The notes below the pieces were generated by a model. It did no database searches and was not told where the DNA came from. It saw nothing but the letters and a program-made list of their open reading frames with translations. Source: Adiantum capillus-veneris (lineage: Eukaryota > Streptophyta > Polypodiopsida > Polypodiales > Pteridaceae). From it: DNA of 64,000 nt. Each line of letters opens with the position of its first letter. Position 1 is the first letter of the stretch. The position numbers were made by a program, and so were the translations under genes. This document shows positions 33,891 through 47,607 of this stretch, in pieces. The DNA lies in contig CM043963.1 of assembly GCA_014529385.2 (NCBI GenBank), forward strand, positions 101,102,912 to 101,166,911, read 5' to 3'.

Positions 33891-34790
33891 TTAGATATTA
33901 GATTTTATGACATCTTCGGATGTCATGGGGGCTAGACCTGCATCCATGAGTTTCTGTTGCGCTGAAGCGGGGGTAATGGCTTCTTTCCACATTATGTGAA
34001 GCACAGGCCATATGCGGAAGAAGGTGATGAGGAGAGGTGCAAAGGAAGAGGGACTGGTCGATGGTGCAGCAGCTTTCAAGAGAGGTCCCCATTGTTTGAG
34101 AATTCGCTTTACTCCAGCTACACTTATCGAATTTGTTGAATTCTCCGTGTTGACACAATCAAACCTCCATGGCACTTCCATGAGCTCCATTGCCAGCTCT
34201 GCGCCTCCCTGGCTACTGCCTTGGCTGTCTTCAACTGTTCCACCGTCATGCCCGTCAAATACGATAGAGCTATCACAGCATCAATAGCTTCCTCTCCGTA
34301 CATCCTCAGAAGCTCAAGCATAATATAGTTCCTTGTTGCTACCTTGGCGTTTGCATCGTTCACAAAAACGTCTACCTTGCCCTTATACTCTGCAGGCAGC
34401 TCGCACACTATTTCTATCAAATTTCACAGATCGCCGCTAGCAGTAAAGCAGACGAGACGCACAGATGTTCAGGCAGCATAGGATCAGTAGGTGTTGATGA
34501 ATATCCCAGCACACCGTGTGCGGGCATGTTTCCCCACAATTGCTCGCAAAGAGGACGCGCAGTGTCCTCGTGATCATCATCAAGGTCTTGATCTTCTCCA
34601 TATTCAGCTTCGACGTAGACAAAAGGGGACAGTTTGCGCAGTCGGGCCGGAGCCCACGATTCTCACATCAACTCAGAGTTGCAGAGTGTCTTGTGATCTT
34701 TCCAATGCTGCTTCGGCACTCTTTACTGCACTTCTTGCAGAACTTGCGTGCGGCATTTGTGCATTGATCGCGGGCTAGCTCATGCCGCTA
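33891..34790 (-). pseudogene. MYND zinc finger / DUF4470 protein fragment, frameshifted
   Basis: Reading leftwards from ~34770: a MYND-like cluster (CTNAARKFCKKCSKECRS, then in a shifted frame HWKDHKTLCNSEL), then WGNMPAHGVLGYS and a DUF4470-type block. That block reads LIEIVCELPAEYKGKVDVFV, NDANAKVATRNYIMLELL, YGEEAIDAVIALSYLTGM (34420-34124), then MELMEVPWRFDCVNT onward to 33891. MYND fingers bind proline-rich peptides, and DUF4470 follows them in a large plant/fungal/algal family of unknown function. At least three frame changes are needed to read it. Introns could explain some of these, but no good splice pairs were found, so a pseudogene is preferred. Confidence 0.6.
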
Positions 34791-34854
34791 GCTGGCTACC
34801 ACCGACGGTGGATCCGTATTATTAGTGCCCCCATAGCTAGAGCTGGAGTAGAAG

Positions 34855-35235
34855 ATGGCAGACAAATTATCTTCTAAGTACATGTATTGGTCAAATTATA
34901 AGACATGGCTTTTCAAACCGGAAGAGAAAGAAACTAACAACATACAACATTTGCAAACAAAAGAACATCTTGGAAAAGTATTGCCAAAAGGAGGGCAAGG
35001 TGATAGGCCACCTTGTCCCATCTTGCATAGGGGGTGCTTTATGAGGTACCTCAAGCTAGTTGAAGCCATTACAAAATGTGATTACACGTCCATGTCGCGA
35101 GTTGTCATATACCATTTTAAAAAAGGAGTCCTTAAGCATAAATGTGTTAATATCAAGAGAGCATTCAACAACAAGAGAATTTACTACACCTCCGTTGCTC
35201 TACAAGGCCATGAGATCGATGTACAAAATTTTTAG
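34855..35235 (+). CDS. unrecognised 126-residue open frame
   Basis: The frame MADKLSSKYMYWSNYKTWLF to HEIDVQNF is lysine-rich and has no motif I recognise. It is not obviously repetitive. It follows the MYND/DUF4470 remnant head to head. It could be a degenerate transposon fragment or chance. Confidence 0.25.
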   Translation: MADKLSSKYMYWSNYKTWLFKPEEKETNNIQHLQTKEHLGKVLPKGGQGDRPPCPILHRGCFMRYLKLVEAITKCDYTSMSRVVIYHFKKGVLKHKCVNIKRAFNNKRIYYTSVALQGHEIDVQNF

Positions 35236-35788
35236 CATATGATGCCTAGTATTTTTTGGCAAATTGAACAACAACTAAAATTATAGCACATGGATCAAAA
35301 CCCCATAGGTACTACTATGATTGTGTTGCCATGAAGTGCTCATGTACCCTTGTTTGTAGTGTAAATATCTTGGTGAAACTCTCATCATTACACTCTTAAG
35401 CTATTGCTTTTGCATGAAAATCAAAGCTTTTCAAAAGAAGAAATAAATATATCATATTGGCCTTCATTTAAATTGTTCAAGAATATAATATTCAATTCAT
35501 TCTCTAGGACTCTTGAAACATATAATCTTGGTCTTTCATCTATTTTGGTTGAAAGACGCCAAAAATGAAGTAGCTACCCATGGAGCCCTGATCTAAAGAA
35601 AGAACACATCAAAATTTTGAGCATTTTCAACATTAATATGAGGTTCAAAATATGAAAGTTCGAATATTAGGTTCAAAGTTTGAAACAACCTATTAATTCC
35701 GTACTAGCATAGCTTTGACATAAACATAACATGTGATCAAAGCTAACACAACAAATCGGTCTTTTGTAGTGAAACACACACTATTTAC

Positions 35789-35832
<44 letters not shown>

Positions 35833-36254
35833 AAGCATGTTTTCTCACTTATTAGCACTCTTCTTGGTGGACATGCATAATAGCTCTTGGTTTGGCAAGT
35901 ATCTATCATCTGCAAAAAATGTGATGTTAATATGATGCAACCCTTTCCCTCATCCAACTAGCAAGATTTCCTTACCACCTTGTCTTGAGCAGACATAAGC
36001 TCAAAAGAGATTGAAATTTGTCGCAAACAAATTTTGGCCTTCTAAACATCAGCTAGATTTTTCCAAACAATGATCCAAAATGGAAAGGAGACGCATCCTC
36101 CATCTTTGTGAACTAAGCTATTCAATTGATCTATATTTAAGTTTCCAAAAAAACATATTTCTGCTAGCAATGGTGACATGTATAAGGACGACTAGATTTG
36201 TATAATCATGATTGGGGAGCAATGGTGCTGACATTTATTGTTTGGGTTTAGAGA

Positions 36255-36336
<82 letters not shown>

Positions 36337-39300
36337 CTCTTTTTAGAAAAGAAGTATATATATATGTGAGAAACTCACTTGATAACTTTTCTCGGTTTTG
36401 AGCTTGCTCAGATAAGTTCGCTTGATGTTTGGTAGAACTCAGATCAAAGACCCAAGAAACAATGTCATCGCTACAAAAATAAAGTGCAACAAAAGTGGAT
36501 TCCAAAATCCTCGATGGAAACGCAATTGCAGCAAGCATCCTAATACGTGGCTCATATACATGAAGAAAAGACTTAGCCAAGAAGAAGACGGCCATGTCAA
36601 CAAGCTACCAACACTCTAATTAAGTGGCTAAAAAATCCCTCCCAGCAACAACAACTCAAGAGCAAGCAAACAGTAACTTTCCATATCCATCCAAACCACA
36701 AAGGGAAAGTGATAGAATGTAACCTTGCTAAGGATAACAACAATAGTGATGATTCTTATGATACTCCCTAGACCAGCAACTCAGGTCATCACCATCACTA
36801 GCAACTTTTGTGACAACTAAATAAGGATAAAAGAAAATAACAACAATTCTGAACCAAAAAGTTTGACAAATCTGGACACCAAAGATCTAGATTGGCCAAA
36901 AGCAGGTATGGATCAAGAAGAGGAAGGTCTCTAAGGAAAACCGTCGAAGCATGCAAGAACATCTACAAAAGCACAAAGTTGTAAGCTTCCACAAATTGGA
37001 TTTGGATTACAAAGAAGTTGACTCAAGCACAAAGAGGTCATGAGCATTTGGATTCCAAAACGGTTGAATTGTCAACTTCCAAAGTATCAACTCCCAAAGT
37101 CTGAATCTCATCCTCGACCAAGCGTACAAGAGCTGAAGCAAAGCCCACAGAAGACTCACACAATGACAAGGTGGATCCCAAAGCAGTCTCTTCAAACAAA
37201 AACAAAGCAGGGATAAGTCCTTCAAGCTAAAAGGGAGGGCCTTTGTGCCCCCCTTCATGTGAATAAGTCTACATCCAACACTACCAATGACACTGATGCT
37301 ACTGTCTACATCACCGACCTCCTCACCCCTACTACATGCAGAATGAGACGAGACAATCCACCATAGAAACTTCTTGTGGAGCTCCTCAAGTCTACACGAA
37401 GCTCTTTAAATTTCAATCGAGCTATGAAATTTCCACATATCTTCACCAATCGTTATTTGATTTGAGTGTCGTAAAACACATATGGAAGCTTGTGTAAGAA
37501 GCTATCACGTGAAATGTTGGCAAGCTGAAAGTGGCCACCTAGCACACATTTTGAAGCTGACCCAAAAACTACATATCCAACCCTCAAAAAATGCTAAATT
37601 GCCCATAATTTTCCCATGTACTCCAATTTGCAAGCTGTAAAGACAGGCTTGGAGAGCATCTTGAGCACTACACTTTGAGCCCACAAAGTTTCATTTTGGA
37701 AACATCCATTCATCTTGGCTCACAAACATCAAACCACACATACTGGCTACAAAATCCACATGTAGAAAACATTTGGACAATCTAATTTCATAGTAGAGTC
37801 TTGGCATACACCATGAAGTAAGAAAAATCCCATAATTTATGACCTTTTTGGTCTTTCACCTTGTGCTGGCAAAAGGGCACAACATCCACCCCCTTTGAAT
37901 GTGCACATCCACCCCCTTGTGCTAATTTGATTAGAATCTGCATACATAAGCTGTAAACACACCAGGATTGCCACCACCATTTACAAGCCTCAATAAGCAC
38001 CCAATACACAATGAATCCCTTACATCAAGGCACACACACATATCATGCCCTGCATCCTCATTCCCTCCTAGATCAAATGGTGCAAGAAGAAATTGTCTTA
38101 AAACTGGAGCTTCATAAAACCCTTTTGACATATGTGACTGCAAAACACCATAATATATGTGTATTTTGTAGATTTTGCACAATATAACATCATAGCCCAA
38201 CCCCAGTACCATGCAACCATGTTGAATATGCTTCCAAATTTTTTTGGGCCCACCTGGTTAAAAATTTATGTCTAGCACAGAGTACTTGCAATCTGTGCAA
38301 TACATAAAAATCTACCCTAGATCGAGAGAAAACAACCAAACCCCATCGGTACTTAGCAAAATAATCTATCTATTGTCATGCAAACAAGTGTAACCACCAC
38401 TGGCAACCAGAAGATGATTGAAAACAAGAAAAATACCATTCAAAACTCATATCTTTCACATCCTCCGAGGAATCTAGCAAGTAGCTTTTGAAAAAAATTG
38501 TTTCCTTTTCCACTTTAGATATGATCTCGCTCACCTTCCTCACTCCCTCTAGCATTAGGATCTTCATGTGCTTGCTAGTATCCTATTCCCACATCATCAA
38601 CTTTAACACATGGATGCTTAGCAATATCCTCTGCATCTGTTAAGTCTAGACCCTTGGTCATATATATAGACTTATCTATGTATTAGTCCTCTACCTAGTC
38701 TTCTCAAAAGATGCATGTGCCTACTGGAATCCCATCATCCCTCTATAAGACCTGCACCTCCTCTGAATAGGCATTCCTATCATTAGAGATATCACCAACT
38801 GTTGAACCCCTATATGTAAACCACATAAGAAATCATCAATGATGCCATTATCATCCTGTTTTGTAGAATCCTCACATGCATGAACTTTCTTCACAAATAC
38901 ATTTAGCCTCTTTCTCTTGTCATGTGTATCAATTGATACATCCATCGTATCCTGTGTAGATTTCACATCATGATAAGCATCTTCTTTCATAGTCAAAGAC
39001 TCATCACATACCTGTAGATAGCCCATAGCCATGATATCCCTCTATGAGGTGATCACAAAGAATTTAATAGCTGCCTTGATTGCATCATCTGGGTTGCTAA
39101 TGACCCAATCATTAGCTTTGGGTTTCTCTAAAAACAATTCACTCACTTCAATTTCTGCTTTTGATGGCCCTTCAACTTGCTTAACATCCCAAAGTGCATT
39201 ACAATTTAATTAAAAACTAAGAGACCCAGTTTGGTATAAACCACTTCAACTACGTCTTCATCTTTATTATAAATTAGATGCGCATCCTGTAGAAGACATG

Positions 39301-39396
39301 TATTGACCACAACTTCTAACTTGGCGTTAACAGATTCCTAAACACTCACATATCTTGACATCTTCTCAAACAATCACTTACATGTTTCTTCTAGAG
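35236..39396. other. 4.2 kb without recognisable genes; two GA/CT tracts
   Basis: It holds (GA)n at 35792-35829 and (CT)n at 36259-36333. Short frames (for example 36422-36619 plus, 37007-37258 minus, 38721-39032 minus) lack known similarity. The 38.4-39.2 kb part is a little richer in frames on the minus strand and may be a decayed gene. Confidence 0.4.
36259..36333 (+). repeat. (CT)n microsatellite
   Basis: About 75 bp of CT. Confidence 0.95.
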
Positions 39397-41533
39397 TGTA
39401 AGGCTTTCACCTTTCTAGCTGCAGGGAAATAAACTCAAAGCTTTAGGAGAAAGAATTGGGCGTACAAACAGGTAAAACATTATCTTGAAAGTAGCTAAAA
39501 TTGGTATTTTTCAAATCTTAAGCACAAGAAACCTATAGCTAGGAACTCTCAGAACTGAATTCGATTAAAAATTGACACCTCTATCCTTTTTTAAAGATTC
39601 ACTACCACTTTGAATTGTAAAAATAATTGGATGATATTTAGTAATCATTCAAGCTTAGGACTTTCATCATAACCCTTAGATATTTTATCATATATCCATC
39701 CAAATAGAAAAAAATAGCACAAAAAAATAGCAGCTTTGTGATTTTTAAAGCAGGCAGGTACTGGTAAGGGCCATCACTGACATGCCAGGGACTGAATTAG
39801 CAACATGGGACGCTCTCTTGAGCATGGGGGTTTCTTGAGCTACAAGCAATTGCCAGATTCAACCTGTGAAAGCCTGTGAGTGCCAGAAAAATCTATAAAA
39901 AGGACCCTAGGCTTCTCATTTTCACTTAGACTTGTAATCTTGGCTAGAAATGTCTTGTGGGAGAGAGATACTTCATAAAATCACTAAGATAACAAAATCT
40001 AAGTGATTAAGGAAGGTAATTATGCTAATCTCAATTAATTAGCAATTTATATCTAATTTTTTAATTAGTCTATTAATTAAAGAAGATTAGATTATTCTCT
40101 ACTATATACACTCTATTATGTATTATTTATATGTTGATTACTTAATTTTAATGAAGATTAATAATCTACTTAACTACTAATCCTAATTAGGATTGAAATT
40201 GATTAATTTTAACCTTAATTAATAAGAATTATATTAATTAAGCTTAGTTAATTTTAATAAAATTATCAAAACTTAATCAAACTATTAGGAAGCTAGAAAA
40301 ACTATATCATAATTTTTTGATTAAGTTTTGTAATTAATTAGGTAAAAATTAGCTTCTTTTAATTATAAAATTAATGAAAACTTAGTTAACCAACTTAACA
40401 AATCACAAGATAATTATCAGAGTCAATAAACAAAAAATTAATCTTGCTATTTAATTAAGCTAAAATTAACTAGTTTTAACACTAAATTAAAGGGAAACAT
40501 TAGCTAATTAACTTAGATAATTATAAGATAATTATTACAATTAGTAAATATCATCAATAAATTGTGAAAATTATCTCATTTTTATAAAAATCTAGCTATT
40601 TGTTAAGCTAAAATTGACTAATTTTTGTTGTAAATTAAAGGGATAAATAAGCTAATCAACTTAGATAATTATCAGAACTAAAAAACGTTATTACTAAGCC
40701 ATGATAAATATTTTATTAACAAAAAATTAATTTAGATATTTGATTAAGCTAAAATTGATACAGTTTAACTTTAAATTAAAGGGTAAAATCAACTTAGATA
40801 ATTAGATGATAATCATTAGACTTCGTAAACATCATTAGTAGGTCATGATAATTTTTTCATTAATTAAAAATTAATTTAGCTATTTAGTTAAATTAAAATT
40901 ATCTAATTTTAGTTATAAATTAAAAAGGAAAATTAGCTAATAAACTTAGATGATTATAAGATGATTATCAAAGTTATTAAACATCATTAGTAAGCTATGA
41001 CAATTATCTTATCAATAAAAAACTAATCTAGTTGTTTAAGCTAAAATTAACTAATTTTAGTTGTAAATTAAAAGGAAAAATTAGATAACTACTTGAATAA
41101 TTAGAAGGTGATGATCAAAGTTAGAAAACATCATCATCTAATTGTGACAATTATATCATAGTTAATTAATTAGTTTAAATAATTATAATAGATCAAGAAC
41201 CTTATTCACCTTTGGGTGGTCTTGAGACAAGAAGAGTATTGGTCATGGTTATTATGGTCAATGTTTTTTATTGACAGTACCCTATCTTAAGTTTAAAGAT
41301 GTCTATTCGCTAAAAGAATGCTCTTTCAATGTTGTCTTTAATACATGATTGAAGGAATCACTGTGACAAAAAGTTAAAAGAAACCATTATTTTAAATGTT
41401 AAAACAATGTGATAGTAATTAGAAAACAAAAGAATCTTGTGTGTGGGGGGTGGAAAGTGGGGATTGACTACGGTTCTTAATCATGGATGGATGGACCTGA
41501 TTAGTCAGGTAACTATCCATCCTCATGCGCTAA
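39397..41533 (+). repeat. long direct repeat, copy 1 (~2.1 kb)
   Basis: It starts TGTAAGGCTTTCACCTTTCTAG and ends near ...CCATCCTCATGCGCTAA. It matches 42513-45635 in the same orientation with many small differences. The middle (about 40380-41170) is a tandem satellite. The two copies could be LTRs of a large non-autonomous element or a segmental duplication. No primer-binding site follows copy 1. Confidence 0.75.
40380..41170 (+). repeat. AT-rich satellite, ~130-bp unit, inside direct repeat copy 1
   Basis: Six or so diverged tandem units share 'aaaaattaatctagctatttaattaagctaaaattgactaattttagctgtaaattaaaggg' (shown in part) and 'cttagataattatcaaagttagtaaacatcattagtaagtcatg'-type halves. Confidence 0.8.
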
Positions 41534-42512
41534 GGGATATTTAATTGAAAAGAGGGAGAGGACATAAGAGAGATAATTGTCCCCATCTTTGCAAGAATAT
41601 TTTCATCATGCCTATCACAAATTCATGGGTTTCAACATAAGGTTCATGAGGGCTTGCCTATCTTGACGCTATTCAATGCAAAAAATCATGATGAAATGGC
41701 TAGACATGAGATTTTCTCTTCCACTTGGAGGATCAGGTGGTCAGGATCTATTGGAATTTTCTTCATTCATGCGGGAAAGTTAGAAGGTTTAGCACTAAAT
41801 ATGAAGAGACTCAAATGGACTGAAGATCTTCAAGTGATTTAAATATACTTTTTCATTGGGACAGAAAATCCAGAGGAAACCCTTGTAGTAGATGGTGTCC
41901 AAGTATCACAAAATCAGTGGGTGTTTGATCAGGTGTCTAAAGTAATATACCCAGGTAGAACTAGGTCCATAGGTGTAGGCATTAGTTTTAGTGGACCAAA
42001 AGATGTTGTATATTTTGATCTATATCTAATTCACCCATAGTCCACAAGATTCTAGTATAGGATTTCCTCACCCCTGTACATAGTAGGATCTTCATGGATT
42101 GTATTAGCTCTTGTACATACTATGGTTCTCATGTAGTTAGACAGACCAAGCGCGTGCATGTTGACAAGGAGGATATATGAATCTTTTATGGAATGGATTA
42201 ACCTAGTTTTTGAGAGAATACAACTAGTTTGTAAAGGTTTTTAAGATGGACTCAACACTAAGAGTTTCTTGGAAAAAATTGAGTAGCAAGTATTTAGTAA
42301 TACTAAAGTAAGGAATTATGGAATTTCCCACCATATTGTATCCTTGAAATAAGAGAGAGAACGGCTTAAAAATAGAGTAATCAGGAACACTTAATAAAGG
42401 GAAAAGATTATTCTACCAAAGATGCCACTTGGGAAGATGAAACCTCTCTTCTCAAATACTTTCCCAATTTCGAGTAAGATGAGGACATCTCAAATTTGTA
42501 GGTTAGGGTCAT
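41534..42512. other. spacer between the long direct repeats
   Basis: About 980 bp with no recognisable protein. A 62-codon frame (41654-41842, plus) is not similar to anything I know. Confidence 0.4.
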
Positions 42513-44588
42513 TGTAAGGTTTTCACCTTTCTAGTTGTAGGGAAATGAACTCAAAGATTTAGGAGAAAGCATTGGGCGTACAAACAAGTAAAACATTATC
42601 TTGAAAGTAGCTAAAATTGGTAATTTAAAACCTTAAGCACAACAAACCTATAGCTAAGAACTCTCAGAACTAAATTCGGATAAAACCTAACACCGTGACC
42701 TTTTTCTGTAAGATCCATTGACACTTTAAATTGTAAAAATAATTGAATGGTTTTTAGTAATCATTAAAGCTTAGGATTTTCATTATAACCCTTAGATATT
42801 TTCTCAACTATTCATCAAAATAGCAAAAAATAACACAAAAAATTAGTAGATTTGATTTTTAAAGCACACAGGTGCTAGTAAGGGCCATCATTGACTGTTA
42901 GGGATTGAAATAGCAGCAGGGGTGCCATCTTGAGCTTGGAGGCTGCTTAAGGTGCAAGCAATTGCGCCAGAAGCAGCTTGTGAGAACTAGTGAGTGCCAA
43001 AAAAGCTATAAATAGGATCCTAGGCTTCTCATTTTCACTCAGACTTGGAGTCTTGGCAAAAAATCTCTTGTGCAAGAGAGATACTTCATAGAGATCACTA
43101 AGAGAGAAAAATCTAAGTGATTAAGCGAGGTAATTATGCTAATCTTTGTTAATTAATAATTTAATTTTTTATTTGATCCATTGATTAAAGAATAATATAC
43201 TATTTTATAATATTAAACACTCTATTATACATTTTTTATTTGTTGATTACTTAACCTTAATGAAGATTAATAATCTACTCAATTACTAGCTCTAATTATG
43301 GTTGAAATTGATTAATTTTGACCTTAATTAATGGGAATTATATTAATTAAGCTTAGTTAACTCTAAGATAATTATCAAATCTTGATTATAGTATTAGAAA
43401 GCTAAAAACAATTATAACATAATTTTTTTATTAAGTTTTGTAGTTATTTAGGTAGAAAGTAGCTATTTTTAACTATTAAATTAATGAGAAACTTAGTAAA
43501 CCAACTGATAATTATCCAAGATAGTAAACATCATTAGTAATCTATGATCATTGTATCATTGAAAAAAATTAATATAGCTATTTAATTAAGCTAAAATTGA
43601 CTAATTTTAGCTTTAAATTAAAGGGGGAAATTAGCTAATCAACTTAGATAATTATCAAAGTAGTAAGCATCATTAATAAGTCATGGCAATTATCTCATTA
43701 ACAAAAAATTAATCTAGTTATTTAATTATGCTAAAATTAACTAATTTTAGCTGTAAATTAAAGAAAAAAATTAGCTAATCCACTTAGATAATTATCAAAG
43801 TTAGTAAAAATTACTATTGAGGTGTGATAATTATCTCATTAATATAAAATTAATCTAGCTATTTAGCTAAGCTAAAATTGACTAATTTTACCTATAAAGT
43901 AAATGGTGAAATTAGCTAATCAACATAGATAAATATAAGATAATTATTAGAGCTAGTAAAAATCACTAGTAAGTTGTGATAATTATCTCATTAACAAAAA
44001 ACTAATCTAGCTATTTAATTAAGCTAAAATTGATTAATTTTAGCTGTAAATTAGATGGAAAAATTAAATAATTAATTTTGATAATTACAAGGTAATGAAA
44101 AAAAAGGAAACATCATCATCTAGTTGAGATAAGTATATCATAATTTGTTAATTAGTATAAGTAATTATAGTAAATCAAGAACCTTATTTTAAGCTAAAAT
44201 TTAATTAGAATAAATAGAAATTACTGTTAAAATTTTGTACAAAATTTTTTGGAAGTGTGAACCATTAATAAAAAGCTAAGAAAATATTGATAAATGTTAA
44301 GCCAAAAATAAGCAAATTTTAGGCTTAATAAAGAAAAGAAAATTTAAAAAAAGGTACAAAAATTTATAAGAAAATTGTAGTAGCTTAGAGAACCCTTAAG
44401 GAAGCTAAGATAAAATTATCTTACCTATATAAGCAAATAAGAAAGTACCAGATTAAGAGAATATCATTTATAACTACAAATTTAACCTTAGTTGGAGGAA
44501 AAGAGGAATTAGATTCAATACGAAGATAAAGTCAAGTTTTTAATGATTTTCCTAATAAATAGATGTCCATTTTATAAGGATAGAATTC

Positions 44589-44777
44589 ATGGCACCAAAA
44601 AGGACCCGAGCAAACCCTCAATCTGATGAAGAGGGCAATATTCCCAAGAGAGCTAGAGCGTCGCATGACGACGAGGTCAGGCCTAGTAGTAGGCCTACTA
44701 TTGAAAGCATTCAGGCCCCAGCACTGCAACAAATGCTTGACGAGTCCCAGGTGGGTCTTCATTCTAATTTAAGATGA
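44589..44777 (+). CDS. short basic open frame, possible first exon
   Basis: The frame MAPKRTRANPQSDEEGNIPK to QAPALQQMLDESQ is followed by CAG|GTGGGT, a fair 5' splice site. It looks like an N-terminal exon rich in basic and proline residues, such as the start of a retrotransposon Gag or a nuclear protein. It lies in the segment present only in direct repeat copy 2. No following exon was found. Confidence 0.3.
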   Translation: MAPKRTRANPQSDEEGNIPKRARASHDDEVRPSSRPTIESIQAPALQQMLDESQVGLHSNLR

Positions 44778-44845
44778 ATAATTCAAGCTCTTCTTTAAGT
44801 ATTAACATTGCATACGTAAAGGAATTAGAAAAAGTGATAACTGGA

Positions 44846-45085
44846 TGAAAACGTGCGTTTGTTTGTGAACTAGAAAATAACTAGAAAATAATTGTTTGGG
44901 TTGAGGCTGGTTGAATTAGGAAGGATATGATTGATCACCCTTAAGACACCTTGTCTCAAGACACCTTGTCTCAAATAACGTGCGTCTGTTTGTAAACTAG
45001 AAAAGAATTGTTTGGGTTGAGGCTGGTTGAATTAGGAAGGATATGATTGATCATCCTTAAGACACCTTGTCTCAAGACACCTCCG
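44846..45085 (+). repeat. ~120-bp tandem duplication
   Basis: 'acgtgcgt.tgtttgt.aactagaaaa...ttgtttgggttgaggctggttgaattaggaaggatatgattgatca.ccttaagacaccttgtctcaagacacc' (split here by dots) occurs twice, at about 44851 and 44976. Confidence 0.85.
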
Positions 45086-45635
45086 ACTCCTTCGTATATT
45101 TTGATGAATAATGATGGATTTCTAGCCACGGATAAGTCGGTTACCCCCATGAACAATGAGTTTCTACTCTATGTCATGTCTTGATGCTTCTACATAAGTT
45201 AGCATACCATTTTTATCCTAGGGGAGCCGCCCAGTTGTATGGAAAATTGGTTTGGTGTATGGGCATCTCGAACTTTGGGTGATGGGTTTCCACCCTGGAT
45301 TATGAATAAGAAATGGGTGTTGTTTTTTCACCCTTAGGTGGTCTTGAGACAAGAAGAGTACTCGTCATGGTTATTATGGCAAATGTTTTTTATTGACAGT
45401 ACCCTGTCTTAATTTAAAGATGTCTGTTTGCTAAAATAATGCTTTTCAATGTTGTCTTTAATACATGATTGAAGGAATCATTGTGACAGAAATCGAAAAG
45501 AAACCATTATTTTAAATGTTAAACAATGAGGTAGTAATTAGAAAAAAAAAGAATCATGTGTGGATTGACTACGGTTGTGAATCATGGACGGGTGGACCTG
45601 ATTAGTCAGGTAACTATCCATCCTCGTGCGCTAAA

Positions 45636-47588
<1,953 letters not shown>

Positions 47589-47607
47589 CTGTAGAAGCTC
47601 AACAAAG

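Larger units (their letters stand above)
42513..45635 (+). repeat. long direct repeat, copy 2, with an extra ~1.1-kb segment
   Basis: It starts TGTAAGGTTTTCACCTTTCTAG and ends ...CCATCCTCGTGCGCTAA. It aligns to 39397-41533 except that 44188-45330 has no counterpart in copy 1. The junction in copy 1 is 'aaccttattcaccttt'. The tandem satellite occupies about 43490-44110. Confidence 0.75.

Noticed and set aside
39397-45635. Centromeric satellite
   Set aside because: Only two blocks with a few units each, embedded in a defined direct repeat pair. Nothing indicates a megabase array.
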